A DNA stretch of 7,734 nucleotides from Candidatus Dormiibacterota bacterium (GCA_003151665.1 PLYD01000244.1:1-7734), one strand, 5' to 3'. Positions 1-5,606 are shown, numbered from the stretch's first letter. Notes: generated from the letters alone by a model not told the origin. A program made the numbers and translations.

Positions 1-1291
1 CGCCTTTCACGGCCAGAATCGGCTTCGACCGGCTGACACGCCGAGCGATGCGCGCGAACTTGCGCGGGTTTCCGAACGACTCCAGGTAAAGCATGATCAG
101 GTCGGTTTCACCATCGGCTTCCCAGTACTGGATGAAGTCGTTGCCGGAGAGGTCTGCCTTGTTGCCGACGGACACGAACGACGAGATGCCCGATCCGAGG
201 GCTTGCGCACGGGCCATCACCGCGATGCCGAGACCGCCGCTCTGCGACAGAAAGCCAATTCGCCCTTTGACCGGCTTATCCGGTGCGAACGTGGCATCAA
301 GACTTACTTCGGGCGCGGTGTTGATAACGCCCATGCAGTTGGGGCCCACGAGTCGCATTCCGCCCTGGTGGCACACATCGAGGAGCTGCCGCTGAAGTTC
401 GGCTCCTTCAGATCCGGCTTCGCTGAATCCCGCCGAGATCACAACCAGCCCACGCACGCCCTTGGTTGCGCACTGGCGTGCAGCTTCCAGGACGGCCGCG
501 GCCGGCACCGTGATCACGGCCATCTCGACCTCACCAGGAATGTCGAGAACTGACGCGAACGCAGGAAGTTCCTCGATCGTGGTCGCGGCCGGGTTGACCG
601 GGTAAACAGATCCTTTGAAGCCGTTCGTTACCAGGTTGTGCAGAAGCTCGGCGCCGATTCCGCCACGGTGGCGCGATGCTCCGACGACCGCCACCGAGCG
701 AGGGGCGAGCATGTGGCCAACGGCCGCGACGGCCGCAATGCGGTCGCGGTCCTCGAAATGATGCAAACCCTCGGGAGTCAGCGCCGTTGGCAATTCCGCG
801 TGCACCTCACCCGGTTCAGAGCGGCCATGAACCGGGAAGCCGCTCTCACGCAACATGCTGAGCATCGTGTGGTTGTCCGGCATGACGATGGCCTCGAACA
901 CATCGATCCCAGCCGCCGAGGCAATCTCGGCTAGCTGGCCGAGCAGAATCGTGCCCAGGCCGCGGCCCTGGTAAGAGTCGGCCACCGCCAGGGCCAGCTC
1001 GGCTTTGCGCGGCTCAATCTCGATGTACATCGCGTGAGCCACGATCTGTTCTGGTAAGCCGGCCACGGCCACCAGGCCGTACTGCGACTTGTAGTCGACG
1101 TGGACCATTCTTTTGGCCGAGGAGTCAGCGTTGGCAACGGGGGCGAAGAAACGCCGAATGCGAGACTGCATGGACAACGCGGAGAAGAAGTGCGCCAGGC
1201 CCGTCTCGTCCTCTGGCTTGATCGGGCGCACTGAGACCGTGGAACCATCCCGAAGCACGATCGTCGACACACGATCAGCGGGATAGAGCAC
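1..1291 (-). CDS. GNAT acetyltransferase fused to NDP-forming acyl-CoA synthetase-like domains (C-terminus cut by window edge)
   Basis: Translation from GTG at 1291 gives 430 residues without a stop to the window edge. Residues about 11-165 form a GNAT acetyltransferase domain with the acetyl-CoA-binding motif QGRGLG at 108-113. From about 190 a CoA-binding Rossmann domain follows (VGAS at 203-206), then a succinyl-CoA-synthetase-like region with LVGPNCMG at 314-321, SQSGG at 349-353 and VGNKADLSGND at 375-385, all typical of NDP-forming acyl-CoA synthetases. A C-terminal ATP-grasp part may lie outside the window. Known relatives with this composition are actinobacterial protein lysine acetyltransferases (PatA type) that acylate metabolic enzymes such as acyl-CoA synthetases; the target here is unknown. 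GTG 1291 is preferred because GAGG lies seven bases upstream; an in-frame TTG at 1312 is a weaker choice, and an in-frame TGA closes the frame near 1352. It diverges from the stress-protein gene at 1581. Domain calls are firm, physiological role is inferred. Confidence 0.9.
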   Translation of the reverse strand, partial: MLYPADRVSTIVLRDGSTVSVRPIKPEDETGLAHFFSALSMQSRIRRFFAPVANADSSAKRMVHVDYKSQYGLVAVAGLPEQIVAHAMYIEIEPRKAELALAVADSYQGRGLGTILLGQLAEIASAAGIDVFEAIVMPDNHTMLSMLRESGFPVHGRSEPGEVHAELPTALTPEGLHHFEDRDRIAAVAAVGHMLAPRSVAVVGASRHRGGIGAELLHNLVTNGFKGSVYPVNPAATTIEELPAFASVLDIPGEVEMAVITVPAAAVLEAARQCATKGVRGLVVISAGFSEAGSEGAELQRQLLDVCHQGGMRLVGPNCMGVINTAPEVSLDATFAPDKPVKGRIGFLSQSGGLGIAVMARAQALGSGISSFVSVGNKADLSGNDFIQYWEADGETDLIMLYLESFGNPRKFARIARRVSRSKPILAVKG

Positions 1292-1420
1292 TGGTCGACC
1301 TCGCCGATTCAATTGGGACCATGTCTTACCTGCTACCTGACGGCCTGGTCGTAGTCACTGCCCAGTCGCCGTTGAACTGGGTGGCTGTTCCGAGCCTGGG
1401 CTTGCGGCAGAGCTGGAGGC

Positions 1421-1437
1421 AGGGTCGTTGGACCCCT
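1421..1437. promoter_or_regulatory. DosR/DevR-like palindromic operator candidate
   Basis: The core GGGTC-GTTG-GACCC at 1422-1435 is an exact inverted repeat with a 4-base centre. Its spacing and GGG...CCC ends match the architecture of the actinobacterial dormancy regulator DosR site (consensus GGGAC-TWWA-GTCCC), with one changed base in each half. From memory, a mycobacterial hspX site also has the AGGGTC-N-GGNCCCC form. It is about 145 bases upstream of the universal stress protein start, a class of gene often under DosR. Binding is inferred; no regulator gene is visible in the window. Confidence 0.35.
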
Positions 1438-1517
1438 GATGCCCGGGCAATTAGACCTTTGCGTTGGCCCTCTTCCGGACGGACGATCGGAGATATGGAC
1501 GCCATGCTCCCGGCCGA

Positions 1518-1523
1518 TACACT
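1518..1523 (+). promoter_or_regulatory. -10-like element for the universal stress protein gene
   Basis: TACACT fits the TANNNT -10 pattern of actinobacterial housekeeping-type promoters and lies 57 bases before the ATG. The sequence 17 bases upstream (ATGGAC) matches a -35 box poorly, which is common at activator-dependent promoters. This is a pattern match only. Confidence 0.3.
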
Positions 1524-1580
1524 CCAAGCGAAGCACGGCAGCCCTCCGAAAAAACGCTGACGTTTCACAAGGAGTCGCAA

Positions 1581-2033
1581 ATGGCAACAAAAAACTCTGG
1601 CGTCCGTCGCATCGTGGTCGGTCTGGACGGCTCTGGGTCGTCGGCGGCCGCTCTTAAGTGGGCGGTGCGAATGGCGAAGGCAATGGGCGCCCAAGTGACC
1701 GCGGTGTACGCGGTCGACGTCCCGACATACTTCCCTCAGCCATATGGCACTCCGGTTCAATTCGATGAGGAGTGGCGCGCCGCTATGAAGTCGGATTTCG
1801 AAAACAAGTGGTGCAAGCCGCTGAAGGTTTCGGGGGTTCGTTATCGCACAGTGATGGAGGACGGGCGGGCGGCGTCCGTGATCGCCGCGGTGGCCGACCG
1901 CGAGAAAGCCGATGTCGTTATCGTCGGCAGGCGCGGTCGAGGAGGCGTTGCCGAACTCTTGCTGGGAAGCGCGAGCCATGAGCTCGTACTCCACTCCAAG
2001 CGGCCGGTCCTCGTGATCTCGGCGGCGGCCTAG
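1581..2033 (+). CDS. Universal stress protein, single UspA domain, ATP-binding type
   Basis: The 150-residue product has one UspA fold. The N-terminal strand VVGLDGSGSS (about 12-21) matches the family's VGxDGS start, and the C-terminal nucleotide-binding motif G-2X-G-9X-G(S) is complete, running from VGRRGRGG to LLLGSAS. The last strand is PVLVI. USP proteins of this class bind ATP or cAMP and act as cytosolic stress or low-energy modulators; the partner here is unknown. ATG 1581 is chosen because AAGGAG (1569-1574) lies six bases upstream and because the VGLDGS strand then falls at the usual distance from the N-terminus; an in-frame ATG at 1464 would add 39 unlike residues. The stop codon overlaps that of the convergent PPOX gene within the shared CTAG at 2030-2033. 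Confidence 0.93.
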   Translation: MATKNSGVRRIVVGLDGSGSSAAALKWAVRMAKAMGAQVTAVYAVDVPTYFPQPYGTPVQFDEEWRAAMKSDFENKWCKPLKVSGVRYRTVMEDGRAASVIAAVADREKADVVIVGRRGRGGVAELLLGSASHELVLHSKRPVLVISAAA

Positions 2034-2482
2034 CTCACCGCTGAGGATGCCACCCGAAATCGACGGCCCGTGATCTTGCTGGGTTCGATCGCTATCCGAT
2101 AGGGCTTCACACCTGGCGCGAGCGGCCCGGCTTCCACAGCGCGAGCGGCCCATGACACGTCGTCGAACGCTTCCGTGGCATCAACGGCGATGCCTTGCAC
2201 CATCACGCTCCATCCGCCGCCGGAGGAATCGTACTCGTCGATCTCGAAGCACACTTTTGACGTGGGCGCATACGACAGCTTGCTGCCGGCGCCGGTGCGA
2301 AGGGCGATGATCCGGCCGCTCATTGCATAGTTGATTGGAAAGATCTGGGGTTGCCCGTCCACGACGATTGCCATCCGACCGAGGCTGTGCCGGCCAAGGA
2401 TTTCGAGGCACTCCGCCTCCGGAATCTCCTCCAGCTCAGGCTTCGACTCAGCAACCCGGATGCTCGCTGTGTTGGTACGCAT
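2030..2482 (-). CDS. Pyridoxamine 5'-phosphate oxidase-like (PPOX) split-barrel flavin/heme-binding family protein
   Basis: The 150-residue protein shows the small split-barrel family pattern: the LGRMA strand near 34-38, FPINY at 48-52, LRTGAGSKL at 61-69, CFEIDEYD at 78-85 followed by GWSVMVQGIA at 90-99, and a closing ITGRRF at 137-142. This is the Pyridox_oxase_2-like group common in actinobacteria, whose members bind FMN, F420 or heme or have unknown ligands; it should not be called pyridoxine biosynthesis PdxH. It is the last gene of the sulfur operon: its ATG shares one base with the TGA of DsrE2 (2482), which implies translational coupling. Whether it acts in sulfur chemistry or is simply co-expressed as a redox-stress protein cannot be read from the sequence. 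Confidence 0.85.
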   Translation of the reverse strand: MRTNTASIRVAESKPELEEIPEAECLEILGRHSLGRMAIVVDGQPQIFPINYAMSGRIIALRTGAGSKLSYAPTSKVCFEIDEYDSSGGGWSVMVQGIAVDATEAFDDVSWAARAVEAGPLAPGVKPYRIAIEPSKITGRRFRVASSAVS

Positions 2483-3027
2483 CAGATGAACAGCGTGATT
2501 GCGCCCTGCGCCTGGGCCAGGGCCATGGTCGCGCCCGCCGGCTCATCCAGGCCGTCGATCAGGTCTTCGCGCTTCAAGCCAAGCAGATCCATGGTCATCT
2601 GGCACGGAATCAGGTGGACGCCCATTTCCTTGGCCACTTCGAGGAGCTCGTGTGGGCTGGCGACGTGGTGCTCCTTTGCAAGGTGGTTCATCATCGCGGG
2701 ACCCGCGCCGGCGAAGTTCATCTTGGACAGCTTCAAGTGCTCGTCTCCACCGCGGTTCATCATCGAGAGCATCTTCTGCATCCAGTTCTCGCCTGTGATG
2801 CGGACCTGGTTCTTGACCAGTGGAAACAGTCCCCAGAAAGTGAAGAAGACGGTGGTCTCCTTCCCCATCGCGGCGCCCGTCGTGGCCAGGATCAGGGTCG
2901 GCCACATCTTGTCCAGCTCACCACTCCAGGCGAAGATGACCAGTTTCTCGGCTACCTCCGGCTTCTTCTCGCCCAGCTGCGGTGCTGGTTCCTCAGTCGG
3001 CGGCTTTTCAATGCTTGCGATGCTCAT
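2482..3027 (-). CDS. dsrE2: DsrE2-type DsrE/DsrF family sulfur carrier protein
   Basis: The 181-residue protein begins with a charged, proline-rich lead of about 26 residues, then a DsrE-like fold. The hydrophobic stretch from about 43 to 71, TGAAMGKETTVFFTFWGL within it, is the hallmark of DsrE2 proteins, which are described as membrane-associated. The only cysteine, C142, sits in PCQMTMDLLG, the conserved Cys position expected to carry persulfide. Known relatives occur beside TusA and rhodanese genes in sulfur oxidisers and pass sulfane sulfur with TusA. Here it follows the upstream tusA by a single base and has AAGGAG before the ATG. The matching C-terminal layout with the 138-residue DsrE-like protein at the start of the operon marks the two as distant paralogs. 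Confidence 0.9.
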   Translation of the reverse strand: MSIASIEKPPTEEPAPQLGEKKPEVAEKLVIFAWSGELDKMWPTLILATTGAAMGKETTVFFTFWGLFPLVKNQVRITGENWMQKMLSMMNRGGDEHLKLSKMNFAGAGPAMMNHLAKEHHVASPHELLEVAKEMGVHLIPCQMTMDLLGLKREDLIDGLDEPAGATMALAQAQGAITLFI

Positions 3028-3028
3028 T

Positions 3029-3268
3029 TCAGATCTCCTTCTTTCTCAGGACGAAGTGAAAGACCCCGCCCTCCTGGCTTGATTCGACGAGAGGGTTGCC
3101 CGTGGTCTGTGCCCAGGCCTTGAAGTCGGGGACGGAACCCGGGTCGGTGGCGAATGCCTCGAGCAGCTGGCCGGGAGCCAGCTCCTTCATGGCCTTGGCC
3201 GTCTTGATAATCGGCATCGGGCACGACAGCCCCTTCAAGTCCAGGCTCGTTGCGATCGTGATGCTCAT
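3029..3268 (-). CDS. tusA: TusA-family sulfurtransferase (CPMP type, distal copy)
   Basis: This 79-residue protein has the TusA/SirA fold: LDLKGLSCPMPIIKTAKAMK at 9-28 with the sulfur-carrying cysteine C16 in the CPxP motif, then a GSVPDFKAWA helix (44-53) and a final strand VFHFVLRKK. TusA proteins hold sulfur as a cysteine persulfide and hand it to partner proteins in the cytosol. ATG 3268 is preferred to ATG 3274 because GGAG then lies six bases upstream, whereas it would touch the earlier ATG. The gene starts 14 bases after the flavoprotein stop and ends one base before dsrE2, so DsrE2 is its likely immediate partner. A second, different TusA is encoded upstream at 4423-4674. Confidence 0.92.
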   Translation of the reverse strand: MSITIATSLDLKGLSCPMPIIKTAKAMKELAPGQLLEAFATDPGSVPDFKAWAQTTGNPLVESSQEGGVFHFVLRKKEI

Positions 3269-3274
3269 CGCCAT

Positions 3275-3280
3275 CTCCTG
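3275..3280 (-). promoter_or_regulatory. Ribosome binding site that decides the distal tusA start
   Basis: CAGGAG is read on the minus strand here. It abuts ATG 3274 but is six bases from ATG 3268, so it supports the later start and a 79-residue product. Confidence 0.6.
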
Positions 3281-3282
3281 TG

Positions 3283-4419
3283 TCACGGCAACCGCCCTTG
3301 GGGGACGGTGTGCCAGTAAGTCTTGTTGAAAAGAGCCTTGGCCCAGTGCCAGCGGCGAGCCGGCGTGGGTGAAACCGGAGGGTGGTCGTAATCGAAGCTG
3401 ATCGTTGTGGCCTGACCCCGGCCAGTCTCCAGGAAGCACATGACCTTTCCGTCGTAGACATGTGCGGGAGGCGCTTCTCCTTTCACTTCGGCCACGATCT
3501 CCGCCGCCGCGATAGTGGCCTCGTAGTGCGCCACCGAACCGCTCTTGGAGATCGGGATATTGGTCGCGTCCCCGATCGCCCAGATGTTCTCCAACTTCGA
3601 ATGCTTCAAGGTGTTCTTGTCGACCGGAACCCAACCGCGCTCGTCTCCGAGGCCCGAGTCCTCGATCACCTTCTGGCCGCGGTGCGGTGGCACCAGCACC
3701 AGCAGGTCGTAGGCAACGGTCTCACCTTCGAGCGAGCTGACTGTCTTGGCTGCAGGATCGACCGACTCGACGTTGAAGAAGCCTGTCAGCTCGATACCGC
3801 GCTCAGCCAGAATCGGCTGCACCAGCTTGGATGTCGCCTCGATGGTGAACGCTCTGTTGAGCGGAGACAGCAGCTTGATCTCCGTCTTGTCCCGGATACC
3901 CCTGGCCCTTAGATAGTCATCGAGCAGGAAGACGAACTCCACCGGGGCGGGAGGGCACTTGTAGGGGATGCCGGCTACACCAATGACGATGGTTCCGCCT
4001 TCAAACGCTTTCAGTGCCTCGAAAAGCCGACTTGCTCCATCCATGGTGTAGAAGTCATGTGCGTCTGTTGCCCCCGGGACTTCGTCCATCAGGGTGCGGC
4101 TGCCCGTAGCCAGCACCAGCTGGTCGTAACGCAGAGTCCGTCCTGATTCGAGCTGCACCTTCCGGGCGACCGGATCGACCCGGGTGGCGCGATCGATGAC
4201 CAGCGACACGTCGTGGTGGAGCAGTTTTGCCTCCGGGCGCCGGAGCGCCGACGGCAGCTCCTGGCCTACGGCGACGTACAGGAATCCGGGTTGGTACACG
4301 TGAATTCCGGTGGCATCAACCACCGTAACGTGCGCGCTTCCCGAGCTGTGCTTTGCCACCAGGTTGGCGACGATCGTCCCTCCGACACCGCCGCCGAGAA
4401 TCACGACTTCAGCAGCCAT
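3283..4419 (-). CDS. Sulfide:quinone oxidoreductase-like FAD-dependent flavoprotein
   Basis: The 378-residue protein is a two-dinucleotide-domain flavoprotein of the SQR / flavocytochrome c sulfide dehydrogenase family. The FAD Rossmann motif GGGVGG is at 9-14, a second conserved region LVLATGSRTL at 101-110, and the FAD-closing IWAIGDAT at 279-286. It has exactly two cysteines, C155 in YKCPPAP and C328 in VMCFLETG, at the positions of the redox-active pair that binds sulfide-derived sulfur in SQR; the third cysteine seen in some SQR types (Aquifex Cys124) is absent. The aromatic, basic C-terminus (355-371, RRWHWAKALFNKTYW) fits the membrane-surface anchor of monotopic SQRs. No signal peptide is seen, arguing against periplasmic flavocytochrome c. 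The expected reaction is sulfide oxidation to persulfide or polysulfide with electrons to quinone. Being flanked by TusA and DsrE genes supports a sulfur role; another persulfide or thiol oxidoreductase role is possible. Confidence 0.87.
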   Translation of the reverse strand: MAAEVVILGGGVGGTIVANLVAKHSSGSAHVTVVDATGIHVYQPGFLYVAVGQELPSALRRPEAKLLHHDVSLVIDRATRVDPVARKVQLESGRTLRYDQLVLATGSRTLMDEVPGATDAHDFYTMDGASRLFEALKAFEGGTIVIGVAGIPYKCPPAPVEFVFLLDDYLRARGIRDKTEIKLLSPLNRAFTIEATSKLVQPILAERGIELTGFFNVESVDPAAKTVSSLEGETVAYDLLVLVPPHRGQKVIEDSGLGDERGWVPVDKNTLKHSKLENIWAIGDATNIPISKSGSVAHYEATIAAAEIVAEVKGEAPPAHVYDGKVMCFLETGRGQATTISFDYDHPPVSPTPARRWHWAKALFNKTYWHTVPQGRLP

Positions 4420-4422
4420 GTC

Positions 4423-4674
4423 TCACCTTGCCTTCCGCACGATGAAGTGCGTATAGCCGCTGTCTTGAACCACCTCGACTAGCTCGTGCTTGGCCTTGGC
4501 CAGCCAGGCGGGGATATCGGTCTTGGAGCCCTCGTCGCTCGAGAGGACCTCGAAGACCTGACCGACCTGGCCCTGGCGGATGGCCCCGATCAGGTTCATC
4601 AGGGGACCGGGGCATGCCATCCCTCGGGCGTCGATCGTCTTGTCGATCTGCAGCTTGCTCATTAATGTGCTCAT
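4423..4674 (-). CDS. tusA: TusA-family sulfurtransferase (CPGP type, proximal copy)
   Basis: The 83-residue protein has the TusA fold with C21 in the motif ARGMACPGPLMNL (16-28) and the usual helix TDIPAWLAKAK (52-62) and final strand YTHFIVRKA. It differs clearly from the distal TusA in sequence and in the CPxP loop (CPGP versus CPMP), so this is an old paralog pair, not a fresh duplication. ATG 4674 is chosen because AAGGAGG lies five bases upstream; the TAA stop of the preceding dsrE gene overlaps that Shine-Dalgarno. An internal ATG four codons later is also possible. Its stop is three bases from the start of the flavoprotein gene, so transcription as one message is nearly certain. Confidence 0.92.
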   Translation of the reverse strand: MSTLMSKLQIDKTIDARGMACPGPLMNLIGAIRQGQVGQVFEVLSSDEGSKTDIPAWLAKAKHELVEVVQDSGYTHFIVRKAR

Positions 4675-4684
4675 TTCGGCCTCC

Positions 4685-5101
4685 TTAGATGAATACGACC
4701 TGGCCATCCAACACCGAGGCCATGAAGGCCGCGACTCCCTCGATGCCATCCACCATCGGGTCCAGGTCTTCACGCCCGATACCGAACATGTCCATCGAGA
4801 GTGCGCACGCCTGGATGTTCACCTCGCCGACGTCCTTGGCCTGCTTGAGGAGCTCGCTCCAGTGCTGCCCCTTGTGCCCCCGGATGATCGGAGCCTGTGA
4901 CTCGGTCGCCTCGGGTGAAATTGCATGGTCGGCCTTGACCTTGCCAACCCGAAAAGCATCGAGGGCGTAGTACTGCAGGAAGAGGTTGACCGGCCGGCCC
5001 ATGACAGCTGCCCCCACCGCCAGCACTGCCGCCGCAGTCAGCTTGTCATCGGTCCCGGAGAACATCACGAGAGAGAGCGGCTTGTCTTTTTCGTCGACCA
5101 T
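4685..5101 (-). CDS. DsrE/DsrF-like family protein, first gene of the sulfur operon
   Basis: The 138-residue protein has a DsrE-like fold: LVMFSGTDDKL at 11-21, the helix and strand GAAVMGRPVNLFLQYYAL at 30-47, and a conserved C99 in ACALSMDMFGIGREDL (98-113), with the end DGQVVFI. C99 matches C142 of the DsrE2 protein in the same operon (CxxSMD versus CxMTMD), so it probably binds sulfane sulfur. It lacks the DsrE2 N-terminal extension and has a less hydrophobic middle, so it is likely soluble. ATG 5101 is preferred: GGAGG sits eight bases upstream, and the in-frame extension to 5284 reads through sequence that looks noncoding here and overlaps the TetR remnant. The exact DsrE subfamily is uncertain. 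Confidence 0.87.
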   Translation of the reverse strand: MVDEKDKPLSLVMFSGTDDKLTAAAVLAVGAAVMGRPVNLFLQYYALDAFRVGKVKADHAISPEATESQAPIIRGHKGQHWSELLKQAKDVGEVNIQACALSMDMFGIGREDLDPMVDGIEGVAAFMASVLDGQVVFI

Positions 5102-5108
5102 CAGGGTT

Positions 5109-5117
5109 ACCTCCCTT
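5109..5117 (-). promoter_or_regulatory. Ribosome binding site that decides the operon's first start codon
   Basis: AAGGGAGGT on the minus strand is a strong Shine-Dalgarno, with GGAGG eight bases before ATG 5101. It supports the 138-residue DsrE-like product over a longer frame beginning at 5284. Confidence 0.65.
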
Positions 5118-5119
5118 GG

Positions 5120-5139
5120 TACGAGTCCACTGATACGAG
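5120..5139 (-). repeat. Paired CTCGTA direct repeats upstream of the sulfur operon
   Basis: On the minus strand CTCGTA occurs at 5139-5134 and again at 5125-5120, start-to-start 14 bases, immediately before the Shine-Dalgarno of the first operon gene. The position suits an operator or an untranslated leader element; no known regulator site is recognised. Confidence 0.3.
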
Positions 5140-5201
5140 CTTCAGGGCGGGAGCCTGCTTGGGGGTAGAGGCGAGGGGCCCGGGCGCAAAGGGCCACATG
5201 A

Positions 5202-5529
5202 CCTGGGGTAATAGCCGCCCTGGAGGCTGCCGGCGCCAGCTTCCAGGAGGGCCGCGATCGCTCCGAACAGCGCCAGGCCGTCATTACCGCGAACGCAGGA
5301 GCTGCAGGAGCGTGAGCTGATCAAACTCGCAAAACTCGCCTCGGCGCTCGCCGGCGCGCTGCACCGGCGCGGCGTCAGAGAGCCGACCGCGAGCCTGGCT
5401 GCGGAGGCAGGGATCACCGTCTTCAGAGTCGCTTTCGAACGCTGGATCAATGACACGAGCGGGCGAGATTTGCCGCAGCACATCCGAGAGTCGTTTGATG
5501 AGCTCAAAACCGTAACCGCGGGCAGATGA
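5202..5529 (+). pseudogene. TetR-family regulator, frameshifted C-terminal remnant
   Basis: Two overlapping frames join into one TetR-like ligand-domain end. The first (5202 to about 5297) reads PGVIAALEAAGASFQEGRDR and ends VITANA. The second (from about 5299) reads ELQERELIKLAKLASALAGA, continues through HRRGVREPTASLAAEAGITV and FRVAFERWI, and stops at TGA 5527-5529. Removing one G near 5298-5299 restores a continuous frame. The first frame is closed by TGA at 5199-5201, and no N-terminal helix-turn-helix is found upstream, where instead the leader of the divergent sulfur operon lies. LAAEAGITVFRVAFERW is characteristic of actinobacterial TetR C-termini. It is therefore a dead regulator fragment, possibly the former regulator of the operon. 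A sequencing error could explain the frameshift but not the missing N-terminus. Confidence 0.72.
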
Positions 5530-5548
5530 CCCGGGCTGGAGAGCCGGG
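5530..5548 (+). terminator. Possible hairpin terminator after the TetR remnant
   Basis: CCCGG-g-CT / AG-CCGGG forms a seven-pair GC-rich stem with one bulged base and a GGAG loop, starting one base after the TGA of the remnant. There is no T tract, which is not rare for terminators in high-GC bacteria. Confidence 0.35.
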
Positions 5549-5556
5549 CCAGCATC

Positions 5557-5569
5557 ACTCCCAGGGAGT
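5557..5569. repeat. Short perfect palindrome, operator candidate
   Basis: ACTCCC and GGGAGT flank a single A. A one-base loop is too tight for RNA, so a protein-binding site is more likely than a terminator. It lies between the TetR remnant and the tRNA fragment; no regulator is identified. Confidence 0.3.
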
Positions 5570-5606
5570 TGGATCGGCTCGGACTATCGCCGTAAAGGGC
5601 TTGCGC

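Larger units (their letters stand above)
1292..1580. promoter_or_regulatory. Divergent intergenic control region between the acetyltransferase fusion and the universal stress protein
   Basis: These 289 bases separate two divergently transcribed genes and contain no convincing gene. They hold a GGGTC/GACCC palindrome (1422-1435), a GGGAC half-site-like stretch near 1315-1319, close to the start of the leftward gene, and a TANNNT-type -10 candidate (1518-1523) before the rightward gene. Short open frames crossing the region show no family resemblance and are taken as chance. Confidence 0.6.

Noticed and set aside
1326..2153. A 275-codon open frame on the minus strand opposite the universal stress gene
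   Set aside because: Its translation shows no recognisable domain and it is antisense to a gene with complete family motifs and a ribosome site; long antisense frames are common in GC-rich DNA.
2335..3123. Long plus-strand open frames opposite the PPOX and DsrE2 genes
   Set aside because: Their sequences are low-complexity mirror readings of the real minus-strand genes, with no family resemblance and no ribosome site.
3382..3912. A 176-codon plus-strand open frame inside the flavoprotein gene
   Set aside because: The opposite strand encodes FAD motifs in the right order through the same bases, so this frame is a shadow.
5160..5212. A CsoR/CstR-type operator (GGGGTA stretches) for persulfide sensing
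   Set aside because: Two GGGGTA-like stretches exist but both point the same way and no TACCCC partner forms the needed palindrome.
5102..5284. N-terminal extension of the DsrE-like protein to 199 residues
   Set aside because: The extra residues do not look like DsrE family sequence, while ATG 5101 has a strong ribosome site at a good distance.
5142..5558. A 138-codon minus-strand open frame upstream of the sulfur operon
   Set aside because: It is antisense to TetR-like coding sequence and its product is serine/arginine-rich without motifs.
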